Assembly: GCA_038227745.1 (NCBI GenBank)
Contig: JBBRPS010000003.1
Coordinates: forward strand, 1-43,132
DNA from: DASPXY01 sp038227745
GTDB lineage: Bacteria; Planctomycetota; Planctomycetia; Gemmatales; Gemmataceae
DNA length: 43,132 nt
Reading direction: 5' to 3'
Shown: piece by piece, positions 24,714 to 34,088 of the stretch
Layout: every line of letters begins with the position of its first letter
Position numbering within the stretch: the first letter of the stretch is position 1
The notes under the pieces: generated by a model
What the model saw: the letters and a program-made list of their open reading frames with translations, nothing else
Told to the model about the DNA's origin: nothing
Databases searched by the model: none
Translations under genes and position numbers: made by a program

Positions 24714-27700
24714 ATGGCCTTCGCCCAGCAGAGACAGATCCTCGAACCGCACGTGCAGTCGCTGCTGCGCGATTTCAGCACGGGCTGGGACGAGGACCGG
24801 CTGCCGGAGTATGCCGGCCAGCTCCCCAAGGACGCCCCCTGGCGCCCCGCGATGCTGCGCGAGCTGGTCAAGATCGATCTGCGCCGGCAGTGGGAGCACG
24901 GCCACCGCGCCCTGCTGGACTCCTACCTCCTCCACTGGCCCGAGCTGGGCACCCTGGACACGGTCCCCCTGGAGCTGATCCAGGCGGAGATGCAGGCCCG
25001 CCAGCAGGTGGGCGATGTCGTCTCCTCCGAGGAACTCAACCGCCGCTTCCCGCGGCAGATGCGGGAGGCGCAGCGCAGCGTCAACCAGGTCTTCAACGAG
25101 CCGGTGCTAAGTGCGGAGCTGGCGTCCCTCTTCCCATCGGCACCGGGGTCCAGCCCCTCCTTCCCGCCGGCGTCGGTCCGATCGACCCCTCCCCAGAGAG
25201 CCTCGCTCGGTCCTGGCGCCTCTCCCACCGGTACCGTGCGCCCTATTGAATCGGAGGCGGACATCGATTTGCAGGGTGAAATGGGCCGGCGCGGGTCGGA
25301 CCCCGGCCGTTACCGTCTGGTGAAGGAACTGGGCCGCGGGGCGATGGGGAGCGTCTACCTGGCGCAGGACACCTCCCTGCAGCGCCTGGTGGCGATGAAG
25401 ATCCCCCACTTCCGCCCCGGCGACAGCCCCGACTTGCTGAAGCGCTTCTACATCGAGGCGTGCGCCGCCGCCACCCTCAGCCATCCCAACATCTGCGCCG
25501 TCTACGACGTGGGCAAGGGCGTCGATGGCATCCCCTGGCTGACGATGGCCTACATCGAAGGGGAGACGCTCACCGACCTCATCAAACGCGAGCGGCCGCT
25601 GCCCCCGGTGCGCGCCGTCGAGATCATCTACAAGCTGGCCCGCGCCCTTGAAGAGGCGCACAGTCGCAGCATCGTCCACCGCGACCTCAAGCCGGCGAAC
25701 GTGATGATGAACCGCCGTGGCGAGCCGGTCGTCATGGACTTCGGCCTGGCCCGCCGCATGGACCAGGACACGCGCCTGACCCATCAGGGGTCGGTGATGG
25801 GCACGCCGGCCTACATGCCGCCCGAGCAGGTCCGGGGCGATGTCGAGACGATCGGGCCGGCCAGCGACCAGTACAGTCTGGCGGTCATCCTTTACGAGAT
25901 GCTCACCGGGCAGGTGCCGTTCCGGGGGACCTTGGGCCAGGTGATGGCCAGCGTCCTGACGGAGAAGCCGCGGCCGCCGCGGGAACTGCGGCCCGACCTC
26001 GACCCCGCGCTGGAGGCGGTCTGCCTCAAGGCGATGGCCTCCACCGTCGCCGAGCGTTTCCCCTTGATCGGCGCGTTCGCCCAGGCGCTAGAGCCGTTCA
26101 TCCAGAGCCTCAGCATCCTGCAGCACCCCAGCAGCGTGCCCGGCATCGGCCAGCCGCGGGAGGGGGAGGATGCGTTCCACACCGCGGCCCCGGGCACGGC
26201 ACCGCCGGTCTATCGGCCGCGCTCGAACCCGGAAGTCAAACTGGAGGCCTCGACGCTCTCGCCGCCGGGGTGGAAGAAGAGCACGGTGCCGCCTCCCGGG
26301 TGGAAACCGCGCGTGCGCCTCAAGACGGTGCTCCTGGCGGCCCTGCTCGCGGCCGGCGCGCTGACGCCTCTCTATTTCATCCTGACTCCCGAAACCGATG
26401 AAACCTTCCGGCGGCATATTACCGGGTACATCGACCAGGGTAAGTTCCGGAAAGCCCTGACCCGGGTCGAGGATTCGAGGCACGACAAGAAGATCAACGA
26501 CGCCGCCCTTGAAGAGGTGCGCCGCGCCGTCGTGGACTGGGCGGATTCGCTGGTGAAAGACACCACTGATCGGGGGAAAGAGGCCGAGGTGAGGCGCGCC
26601 CAGGAGGTGCTGAACCGGCTCCTGCCTCACTGCTTCGACGAGAAGAAACAAAAGCTGGTCGAGCTGCGCGACGGCGCCGGCCGCCTGGCCATCCGCTGGG
26701 AGGTAGACGATCTTCTGGAGAGACAGCGGCACAAGGATGCGTGGGACGCGGTTGCCGGCTCCGGCTTCACCAAGACCCCGTGGGCCGGCGCACTCGAGGC
26801 TAAAATCCTGAAGGCCTGGGTTGGCCACGCCGAGCGACTCCGCACCAAGGACAATGATTTTGACCAGGCCGTGCAGGTCGCGAAGGCGATCCTGGACGTA
26901 AGGAAGGACACTCCTGACGCGGCCAGGGTGCGCGATGACGCCGGCAAGCAGATCAAGACGATTACCGAAGAGATCGCCAATCTGGTGGAGGAGAAGCAGT
27001 TCTCCCAGGCCGAGGAGCGGGCGAGGAAGAAGTGGCCGTTGAACAAGGACCTGCGGGACAAAAAGATCTTCGAGGGGTGGTACGCCTGGGCGAAGAAGCA
27101 GCGCGAAGCCAAGAAACTGAACGAGGCGGAAAAGGAACTGGACGACCTGGACAAGTATTACCAGGACGGCGAGCACCGGACCAGGACCGCTGCGCTGAGG
27201 GAGGACATCGCCTTCGTCCGTATCAGCCCGGAAGTCGAGCGGGCGAGCAAAGGCACGACCTGGGACGGTTACGAGGCGGCCGCCCAGCTCCTCGCCGGGA
27301 AGGACGCTGCCCGGCTGAACGCCGAGGCGCGGAAAGGCTTGTACCAACGGCTCACGGAGGCGTTCCGCAAACGCCTCCAGGGACAGGTTACCGAGGAGGT
27401 GTTGCCGCAGCTCAAGCAGGTGGCAGCGTTGCTGAAGAACCCGGACGCCGTCTCGGACGTGAAGACCTGGGAGGAGAAATTCAATGTCCGCCGGAAGAAC
27501 AAGACGAGTTCGGCGCAAGTCGCGGCGGCCCTCCAGCTCAAGGAAGTGACGTCGGACTCCCTGGCCACGGTCCGGCAGACCTTGCAAGAGCTATCGACAA
27601 ACGCCCAGCCGGACCTGCGGCAACGCATTGAAACCTTGCTGCCCCTGCTCGCCTTCGCGGCGAAGGGGGCCGAGGCGCCGCAGGGGAAAGCGCTTGATGC

Positions 27701-30644
27701 CTTCGAGGACGCCCTCAAGAGCAAGGGCATCGACGCCGACCGCAAGGCGCTGAAGCAGATCCTGGGGCGGCTCTTCGACCTCCGCGTCCGTAGGAGCGTG
27801 CCGACCCTGGCCGAGGAGAAGGCGTGGGAGGAGCGCCTCAAGGATTGCCGCAAAGTGACCGACGGCCCGAGCGCGTGGGTGCTGGCGTGTCGGGTCGAGT
27901 GCCTGGCGGAGCTGAAACAGGCCAAGCGGGAGGTGCCCGAGGAAGAGTGGCAGCGGGCCTGGGAGGAACTCCAGAAAGAGCCGCCCGCCCCCGAAGCGGC
28001 GGCCTACGCCGCGTATGCCCGCGCCCTCGGCGGGTTGGCCACCTCGGCGGTCACGGCTCAGGCGGCGGACCAAATGCGGGAAATGTTCGGGAGGCCAACC
28101 CTCCCGCCCGAACTGAAGTCCGCGCGCCGCAAGCAACGGACCGCGGAGGTTCTGGTCGCGGCGGCCAAGGACTTGCGCGATAACAACGGCACGTTCACCG
28201 AGCCCTTCGGGCCGGCGGGGGGAGCGGACAAGGCCTTCGCCTGGCTGGAGGTGGCTTACGGGCTGGCCGGTCCGTCCGTGGAGAATCAGCTGCGGCGGGA
28301 TCTCGCGGAGGCCGCCTGGTACAAGAGCGCGCCGGACCCGAAGCGGGCCGGGGAACTGGTCGCTTCCCTGGTCCAGCCCGAGGCGCTGAAGAGCCTGAAG
28401 CTGGACACCCCCGAGACGTTTCGGCTGGCGCTCATCCACGCCCGAACCCGGGATGAGTCCCTGGCGGGGCGGAAAGCGGCGGTGGGTAGTTACCTGATCG
28501 CCCTGGAGAAACTCCGCTCCCTCTTGCACCGTAAAGGGGGCGCGGGCAAGGGCTTCGAGAACAACGTCGTCCGGCCGGTCTGCAAGGCCTTCTATGCCTA
28601 CCCTTTGACAGCCCTGCTCACAAACAAGGGCCGGGAAGAGCTTTTCACCAAGGGCCCGGATGCGGAACTCAAAAGTCAGGTCGCCCGCCTATGTGCGGAA
28701 ACGGCGGGGCTAATCAAGACGGAGTCGCTACTGTGGGAGGATCTGGCGCCCCTCAAATGTAACCCGGTGGAGAAGGCGGTGGACCTGTACGACGCCGCCT
28801 ACGAGCTGGCACCGAAGGACAACCTCCTGGTGAAGGCGGAATACCTGGTGAACAAGGCATACGCCTACTACACCCTGCCGCACCCGTTGCCGGAGAAGCT
28901 GCGCGAGTATGCGAAGAAGGCGACCAAGCTGGCGCCGGAGTACGCCGGCGGCTACGGGCTGCGCGGCATCACCCTCATCACCGAGGCGCGGAACAAGTCG
29001 GACTACCAGGAGAAGCTAAAGCTGTTGTTGGAGGCGAACACGCAGCTCCAGGAGGCGGTGAAGCGCGGTGACAAGCTGGAGGGGGAGAAGGCGAGAGACC
29101 TGTCGTTGCTGGTGTACGGCGGGCTCGGCGCCGCCGGCCTGGAACTCGGGAATTACGTCGCCGACAAGGTCCAGAAGGCGAAGTACCTGCGGCAGGGCCG
29201 GGACTACATGGATCGGCTCGTCAAGCTCGACCCCGGGAACCTGGAGGGCTGGCACACCTACGCCGCGCTTCTCGAAGACATCGGCTTCTTCGTTGAGGAA
29301 CCGGAGACAAACTACGGGGCTGCCTGCGACGCGCTGAAAAAGGCGATGAACCGGCAACATCTGGTGTGGGAGGGTGGCACGAAGCCCTGGCTCGCCCGCG
29401 GCCGGATCAGGGTCAAGTGGGCGGAGTTGATTGCCCCCGACCCGAAACGCGCCGCCAAGGTGACCGAACTCCTCGAGGGCGCCACGGAGGATCTGGGCGA
29501 GATCCTTCAGCAACGGGTGAATGACCCGGTGCAGGGCGCCGAGGCGTTTTCCTGGCGGGGAAAAATCCACCTGTTGCGGAAAGACATTACCCAGGCCGGC
29601 CAGGCTTTTGCCCAGGGTCTCGCGCTGGCCCGGAAGGCGGCCCCGGACCGGAAGGCCGCCGCCGAGGTGTGGGAAGAGTCGCTGCTGACCGACTGGGGCT
29701 ATGCCGCCCTGGGCGAGGCCTCGACCCGTCTCGCACGCGGGAACTCCCGGGGGAGCAGGACCTATGTCAAGGTCGCCGAGGACCGCGCCCCCGAACTGAA
29801 GAAGTTCAGCCACGCCAACGCGGCGTGGATCTTCTTCAACACCCGCCGACTCAAGAGCTGGCTCGACGAGCAAGCGGAGGACGGTAAGAAACTGCTTGAG
29901 ATCCTGGACGCGGGACTGGAGCCCGGGCGGTCCCAGGACCGGCCGACTCAGCTCCTGCTGCACTGCGAGCGGGCCAAGTTGTACTTCGACGGCGGCGTCT
30001 TCAAGCAGCAGGACCCCGTCAAGGCCCGCCGCTATGCTCTGGAGGCCCTCAAGTTTGCCGCGGATACCCCGGGGGCCTCCGCGGACGCCCGGGCGGTCGC
30101 GGCGGGGATCGTCGGGCAGGCGTGCTTCTACTTCGAGTCCCCGAAGGACTACTTCCCCGAAGCGATCGAGAAACTGCGGGAGGCCGTCTCCCTGTCGCCG
30201 ACAAATGCCGAGGCGTGGAAGTGGCGGACGTTCCTCGGCGCCGCCCTCTACAAGCAGCTTTTCGAGCAGGGTCTGCCCAAGGGAACCCTGGCGCGGGCGC
30301 GGATCCTCGAAGAGGCGGCCCGGCGCATCGCCGAGGCGGAGCAGGCCGTCCCCGCGAGTACCTCCAAGGCTTTCAAGGACTTCGTGCGCAACTGGCGCAA
30401 GGATATTGAGAAGGAAGCCAGGCCGGCGCTGGAAAAGGCCCTGGCGGACGCCGCCGCCAGGAAAGGCCCCGACGCCTGGAAGTGGCACTGGCGCCTCGCC
30501 GAGATTCTCAACCGGTCAGACGACACCCGGGCGGAGGCGCGCAACCAGATTCGTCAGGCGGACGAGGCCCTTCCTCCTACAGTCTCGAAGGAAGATCGCG
30601 ACCGCGTAAAGGCCCTGCGCAAGCAGTTGCAGAACCGGACTTGA
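24714..30644 (+). CDS. membrane Ser/Thr protein kinase with very long helical extracytoplasmic region
   Basis: A 1976-residue protein. Residues 1 to about 198 are a helical, then Ser/Pro-rich region. The kinase domain (about 199-465) has the Gly loop GRGAMGSVYLAQD, the Lys in VAMKIPHF, HRDLKPANVMM, DFGLAR and GTPAYMPPEQV. A Pro-rich linker leads to one membrane segment (LKTVLLAALLAAGALTPLYF, about 535-557). The remaining 1400 residues are Lys/Glu/Ala/Leu-rich helices, with TPR-like features such as AYELAPKDNLLVKAEYLVNK and AREYAKKATKLAPEYAGGY-type repeats towards the end. PknB-type kinases are common in planctomycetes, but this tail is exceptionally long. I chose the ATG at 24714, with TTGAGG upstream; a TTG at 24654 in the same frame is an alternative. 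Substrates are unknown. Confidence 0.92.
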   Translation: MAFAQQRQILEPHVQSLLRDFSTGWDEDRLPEYAGQLPKDAPWRPAMLRELVKIDLRRQWEHGHRALLDSYLLHWPELGTLDTVPLELIQAEMQARQQVGDVVSSEELNRRFPRQMREAQRSVNQVFNEPVLSAELASLFPSAPGSSPSFPPASVRSTPPQRASLGPGASPTGTVRPIESEADIDLQGEMGRRGSDPGRYRLVKELGRGAMGSVYLAQDTSLQRLVAMKIPHFRPGDSPDLLKRFYIEACAAATLSHPNICAVYDVGKGVDGIPWLTMAYIEGETLTDLIKRERPLPPVRAVEIIYKLARALEEAHSRSIVHRDLKPANVMMNRRGEPVVMDFGLARRMDQDTRLTHQGSVMGTPAYMPPEQVRGDVETIGPASDQYSLAVILYEMLTGQVPFRGTLGQVMASVLTEKPRPPRELRPDLDPALEAVCLKAMASTVAERFPLIGAFAQALEPFIQSLSILQHPSSVPGIGQPREGEDAFHTAAPGTAPPVYRPRSNPEVKLEASTLSPPGWKKSTVPPPGWKPRVRLKTVLLAALLAAGALTPLYFILTPETDETFRRHITGYIDQGKFRKALTRVEDSRHDKKINDAALEEVRRAVVDWADSLVKDTTDRGKEAEVRRAQEVLNRLLPHCFDEKKQKLVELRDGAGRLAIRWEVDDLLERQRHKDAWDAVAGSGFTKTPWAGALEAKILKAWVGHAERLRTKDNDFDQAVQVAKAILDVRKDTPDAARVRDDAGKQIKTITEEIANLVEEKQFSQAEERARKKWPLNKDLRDKKIFEGWYAWAKKQREAKKLNEAEKELDDLDKYYQDGEHRTRTAALREDIAFVRISPEVERASKGTTWDGYEAAAQLLAGKDAARLNAEARKGLYQRLTEAFRKRLQGQVTEEVLPQLKQVAALLKNPDAVSDVKTWEEKFNVRRKNKTSSAQVAAALQLKEVTSDSLATVRQTLQELSTNAQPDLRQRIETLLPLLAFAAKGAEAPQGKALDAFEDALKSKGIDADRKALKQILGRLFDLRVRRSVPTLAEEKAWEERLKDCRKVTDGPSAWVLACRVECLAELKQAKREVPEEEWQRAWEELQKEPPAPEAAAYAAYARALGGLATSAVTAQAADQMREMFGRPTLPPELKSARRKQRTAEVLVAAAKDLRDNNGTFTEPFGPAGGADKAFAWLEVAYGLAGPSVENQLRRDLAEAAWYKSAPDPKRAGELVASLVQPEALKSLKLDTPETFRLALIHARTRDESLAGRKAAVGSYLIALEKLRSLLHRKGGAGKGFENNVVRPVCKAFYAYPLTALLTNKGREELFTKGPDAELKSQVARLCAETAGLIKTESLLWEDLAPLKCNPVEKAVDLYDAAYELAPKDNLLVKAEYLVNKAYAYYTLPHPLPEKLREYAKKATKLAPEYAGGYGLRGITLITEARNKSDYQEKLKLLLEANTQLQEAVKRGDKLEGEKARDLSLLVYGGLGAAGLELGNYVADKVQKAKYLRQGRDYMDRLVKLDPGNLEGWHTYAALLEDIGFFVEEPETNYGAACDALKKAMNRQHLVWEGGTKPWLARGRIRVKWAELIAPDPKRAAKVTELLEGATEDLGEILQQRVNDPVQGAEAFSWRGKIHLLRKDITQAGQAFAQGLALARKAAPDRKAAAEVWEESLLTDWGYAALGEASTRLARGNSRGSRTYVKVAEDRAPELKKFSHANAAWIFFNTRRLKSWLDEQAEDGKKLLEILDAGLEPGRSQDRPTQLLLHCERAKLYFDGGVFKQQDPVKARRYALEALKFAADTPGASADARAVAAGIVGQACFYFESPKDYFPEAIEKLREAVSLSPTNAEAWKWRTFLGAALYKQLFEQGLPKGTLARARILEEAARRIAEAEQAVPASTSKAFKDFVRNWRKDIEKEARPALEKALADAAARKGPDAWKWHWRLAEILNRSDDTRAEARNQIRQADEALPPTVSKEDRDRVKALRKQLQNRT

Positions 30645-30715
30645 TAAGAGGCACTCACAGAATCGCGAGCCGGGGGCGTTCGAGCGGTTTGCGGCGGGGT
30701 GTAGCGGGGTGGTGC

Positions 30716-30780
30716 CATGCTTTCGCGGCCCCTGCTCGTCGGGGATGGTATCCCGGGCCGCAAGGGGCCGCGAAAGCATG
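30716..30780. repeat. palindromic element with 17-base arms
   Basis: Perfect arms catgctttcgcggcccc (30716-30732) and its complement (30764-30780) enclose a smaller hairpin (ggggat-ggt-atccc) near 30741-30753. Flanking ggtgg/ccacc bases extend the symmetry imperfectly. It resembles a REP- or MITE-like element and is unrelated in sequence to the other palindromes in the window. Confidence 0.65.
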
Positions 30781-31003
30781 CCACCCATGCCACCCCCCAC
30801 TCCCTGCTCCACCCGTCCGCAAATCGCTCTAACCCCCGGAGACGACCGCCGCTCCACCCGCCCCAACCCCCAGCTTCCCCTTCCACTCGCCCGGCCCTCG
30901 CGGCGTCCGCCAATCTGGGCAAGAAATAAGGGCTGTGCCTTCCGTGAGGCGCCCATCCCTTTCAACTCCTCGGCATCCCCGGCTTAATCGTTCCACGACG
31001 CCC

Positions 31004-31053
31004 TCCGGATCTGTCGAAAACACATCGTGTACAGATCGTTCCGGATCTGTCGA
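31004..31053. promoter_or_regulatory. direct repeat tccggatctgtcga, candidate operator
   Basis: Two identical 14-base words (31004-31017 and 31040-31053) are spaced by 36 bases start to start, about three and a half helical turns, and lie about 200 bases ahead of the receptor start. Identical, well-spaced direct repeats in a promoter region suggest a regulator site; which regulator is unknown. Confidence 0.4.
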
Positions 31054-31250
31054 GAGTATGCGTCCGGGCGCGAAAGCGAATTACGCCGGGGCAACGGCAC
31101 GGGCAGGCACCTTGCGGTGAACTTGCTCGGCACGCCGGGTCCTGGCATCCCGCCCTGTGAGTTCTGCGAGACCCCGCCAGGAGAGAGACGGAGCACTCCT
31201 GGACACGGGTGACCGGTAAGTGCATTGCCGGCCAAGGAGGGCCGATTCCC

Positions 31251-33722
31251 ATGGGCCGTTTATTGGGTTCCCGAAACCTGCGAATTGTCCCTTGGCTTCT
31301 GGGCGTGGTCTGGGTCACCACGGTCGCCTACGGTTCCGAACCGGGGGGCCCAGCGGCGGAGGGTGACCCGCGCATCGAACTGGTGGCGCAGCAGCCGGGC
31401 GGGGTCCAGCCGCCGCCCGCCGTCCAGCCGCCGCCCGCCGTCCAACCGCCGCCGGCGGCCACGCCGCCCTCGGCGGCGGCGCCGCCGTCGTCCCTCGCGC
31501 CGCCGTCGTCGCTCACCCCGCCCTCCGCCGGCTTGCCCCCCGGGTCGGGAGAGGGCGGCCGTGGGGGCATCAGCGCCGCCGGCGCCGCTGTCGTCCCCGG
31601 CGGTGCCGCCGCGCAGGCGGTCAACGCCACTGACGTCGCCAGCCTGCTCAACCGCAGCACCGAGGCCACCGGCGTCGAGACGCAGCAGCGTAACCCCGTC
31701 ACCAACGACGCCCGCGTCCGCGGCTACCGCGTACCGCAGCTCGTCACCTACGGCAACGGCGGCTTCTTCTTCCCGGCACGCCTCGACATCGACACCGCCT
31801 TCGGCAAGTTCGACCCCGGCTCGGTCCGCGACATCCTCATCCTCAAGGGCCCCTACAGCGTCCGCTATGGCCCGGGCCTCGCCTTCATCGACATCGAGAC
31901 CTACGACTCGCCGCGCAACCCGGACGGCTTCAAGGCCGGCGGCCGCACCGTGCTCAACTACCAGACCAACGGCGAACGCTTCAACGCCCTGCAGTCCTTC
32001 ACCGGCGCCGACAAGGACTGGGGCTTCCGCATCACCTACGACTTCCGCGACGGCAACGACTACTACGCCGGCGGCGGCCAGGGCGTCCCGTCGAGCTATA
32101 ACTCGCAGAACGTCAACTTCGCCTTCGGCCTTAACATCACCGAGAACCAGGCCCTCGAGTTCAAGGCCATCCGCCTCTACCAGCACGACGTCGAGTTCGC
32201 CGGCCTGTACTTCGACATCAACCGCCTCGACACCGAGGCCTACGACCTCCGCTACACCGCCAAGAAACAGGCGTTCTTCGACCTCCTCAACCTCGACCTG
32301 TGGGACAACTACACGCGGGCCAACGGCGACACCACCCGCGGCGCCAAGCAGGCGTTTCTGACGACCTTCTTCAACCAGACCTTCACCAACCGGCCCGCGA
32401 ACACGCTCTTCGACCGCTTCTCCTCCACCGACTTCAACGAACAGTCGCGCGGTTACCGCCTGGCCGTCACCTGGGGCGAAAAGGACCGCCCGCAGTTCAC
32501 GGTTGGCTCAGACCTCAATTACGTCCAGCAGGAGCTGTTCGAGAACATCCGCCTCCAGCAGATCGGGTTCATCGACCCCACCCTCGGCCCGGCGAACCTG
32601 ACGCAGAACCTCGGCATCCCGCGCTCGCACCTGGTGGACCCGGGCCTGTTCCTCGACCTCCGTGCCCCCCTGACCAACCGCCTGACCCTCACCGGCGGTG
32701 CCCGTACTGACTTCACGCACACCACCAGCCTCGCCCGCTCCGTCAGCGGCAACACGATCATCATCCCGGGGATGCAGGTCCAGCCGACCGTCGCCGGCCA
32801 GGTCCCGCCCCCGGCGGGCCTGCTGTCCCTGACCAGCTTCGACCCGATCCTGTTCTCCAGCCGGCCGTTCGACACCAACCTGAGCCGGAACTTCACCACC
32901 TGGGCGGTGTTCGTCACGGCGGACTACAAGATCGACGACCACTGGACGAGCTTCCTGAAGTTCGGCTACTCCGAGCGGCCGCCGACCCTGACCGAGCTGT
33001 ACGCCGACGGCCCGTTCATCGCCGTCCTCCAACAGGGCCTCAACCGTCTGGTCGGCGACCCGCACCTCAACTCGGAGAAGGCCAGGCAGGTGGACGTCGG
33101 TCTCCAGGGCAAGTACACGAACTTCCGCCTCGGGGCCAACGGGTTCTACTCCTTCATCGAGGATTACATCACCTACGACCTGAACCGGGCGGTGGGCAAC
33201 CAACTCGCGCAGGTGGTCTACACCAACACGCCCCTGGCCACCTTGGCGGGCGGCGAGCTGTACACCGAGGTGGACGCGACGCGCTGGCTGACGCCGTTCA
33301 TGACGGTCAGCTACGTGCAGGGCCGCGACCTGACGCACGCCGACGACCTGCGGTCGCCGAACCTGGCCAGCAGCCGCCGCTCGGGCGCCACCGAGCCGCT
33401 GCCGGGCATCCCGCCGCTGGAGATGCGCACCGGCTTCCGCGTTCACCAGGCGGGTCAGCAGCCGCGCTGGTCGCTCGAGTTCCTGGCCCGGTCGGTGATG
33501 GGCCAGAACCTCGTGGCCAGCAGCCTCGGCGAGCAGCACACCAGCGGCTTCACGATCTTCACCGTCCGCGGTTTCTGGCAGGTGACCGAGAAGGTGCTGC
33601 TGACCGCGGGCGTGGAGAACATCGGCGACAAGTTCTACCGCGAGCACCTCGACCCGCGTGCCGGCGACCAGCTGTTCCGGCCCGGCGTCAATGTCTACTT
33701 CGGCATGGACTTCAAGTACTGA
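31251..33722 (+). CDS. TonB-dependent receptor-like outer-membrane protein with Pro-rich linker
   Basis: An 823-residue protein. The signal peptide covers about residues 1-28 (RNLRIVPWLLGVVWVTTVAY). A linker at about 45-100 is built of PPPAVQ and PPSS repeats, encoded by an 18-base tandem repeat near 31402-31455. The plug-like domain (about 125-225) has VASLLNRSTEATGVETQQRN and VRDILILKGPYSVRYGPGLA, typical of TonB-dependent receptors. The beta-barrel follows, with alternating aromatic strands and FGYSERPPTLTELYADG, and ends in YFGMDFKY with a terminal aromatic as expected for barrel insertion. I saw no clear TonB box. The ATG at 31251 has AAGGAGG upstream; the frame is open back to 31209. 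The substrate is unknown. Such a receptor implies an outer membrane. Confidence 0.88.
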   Translation: MGRLLGSRNLRIVPWLLGVVWVTTVAYGSEPGGPAAEGDPRIELVAQQPGGVQPPPAVQPPPAVQPPPAATPPSAAAPPSSLAPPSSLTPPSAGLPPGSGEGGRGGISAAGAAVVPGGAAAQAVNATDVASLLNRSTEATGVETQQRNPVTNDARVRGYRVPQLVTYGNGGFFFPARLDIDTAFGKFDPGSVRDILILKGPYSVRYGPGLAFIDIETYDSPRNPDGFKAGGRTVLNYQTNGERFNALQSFTGADKDWGFRITYDFRDGNDYYAGGGQGVPSSYNSQNVNFAFGLNITENQALEFKAIRLYQHDVEFAGLYFDINRLDTEAYDLRYTAKKQAFFDLLNLDLWDNYTRANGDTTRGAKQAFLTTFFNQTFTNRPANTLFDRFSSTDFNEQSRGYRLAVTWGEKDRPQFTVGSDLNYVQQELFENIRLQQIGFIDPTLGPANLTQNLGIPRSHLVDPGLFLDLRAPLTNRLTLTGGARTDFTHTTSLARSVSGNTIIIPGMQVQPTVAGQVPPPAGLLSLTSFDPILFSSRPFDTNLSRNFTTWAVFVTADYKIDDHWTSFLKFGYSERPPTLTELYADGPFIAVLQQGLNRLVGDPHLNSEKARQVDVGLQGKYTNFRLGANGFYSFIEDYITYDLNRAVGNQLAQVVYTNTPLATLAGGELYTEVDATRWLTPFMTVSYVQGRDLTHADDLRSPNLASSRRSGATEPLPGIPPLEMRTGFRVHQAGQQPRWSLEFLARSVMGQNLVASSLGEQHTSGFTIFTVRGFWQVTEKVLLTAGVENIGDKFYREHLDPRAGDQLFRPGVNVYFGMDFKY

Positions 33723-33759
33723 GAGGTCGTGCCGTAAGGCCTCACCGCGGCAGGCAAGA

Positions 33760-33823
33760 GGGTCACACAAGCCCGACACGCCAGCGAGGGGTCCCTCGCT
33801 GGCGCGTCGGGCTTGTGTGACCC
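33760..33823. repeat. palindromic repeat, copy 3
   Basis: This is the same palindrome family as at 24161-24285, 9.5 kb away. Arms of about 30 bases with one mismatch (gacacg against cgcgtc) enclose the loop ggtc. The core word ccagcgagg and the gcccgac flank match copies 1 and 2, while the outer ends (gggtcacacaa) differ. It lies 38 bases after the receptor stop and may act as its terminator. Confidence 0.85.
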
Positions 33824-34060
33824 TCCTTCTCGCCGGACTACCACCCGCGATAGACTATAAAGAGACGGAAAAGGTCTCATTGGGCTGGGCTGGGGCGGTG
33901 CGAGGACGGCGAGCCTTCCCACGGCTCCGGCCCCTGCTCGCTTTTTCCAGCCCGGCGCCGCCGCCCCGCGCCCCAGCACCTCCGGCACGGGAAATCACCC
34001 GCCCCCCTGGACAGGCTACCAGGCTCATCCGTAACAAGTTGTGGCGAAAAGAGTAAAGGC

Positions 34061-34088
34061 TTGACAACGGCACTTCGACTGCGATAAT
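34061..34088 (+). promoter_or_regulatory. sigma-70-type promoter of the giant surface-protein gene
   Basis: TTGACA at 34061-34066 is a perfect -35, followed after 16 bases by GATAAT at 34083-34088, a one-mismatch -10. The surrounding bases are AT-rich compared with the window. Transcription would start near 34095, leaving a long untranslated leader before the ATG at 34619. Confidence 0.65.

Larger units (their letters stand above)
30645..31250. other. intergenic region between the kinase and the receptor gene
   Basis: A gap of about 600 bases with no supported gene. It contains a long hairpin at 30716-30780 and, at 31004-31017 and 31040-31053, two direct copies of tccggatctgtcga 36 bases apart. 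The ribosome site AAGGAGG for the receptor gene is at 31234-31240. Several short frames are open but look non-coding. Confidence 0.45.
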
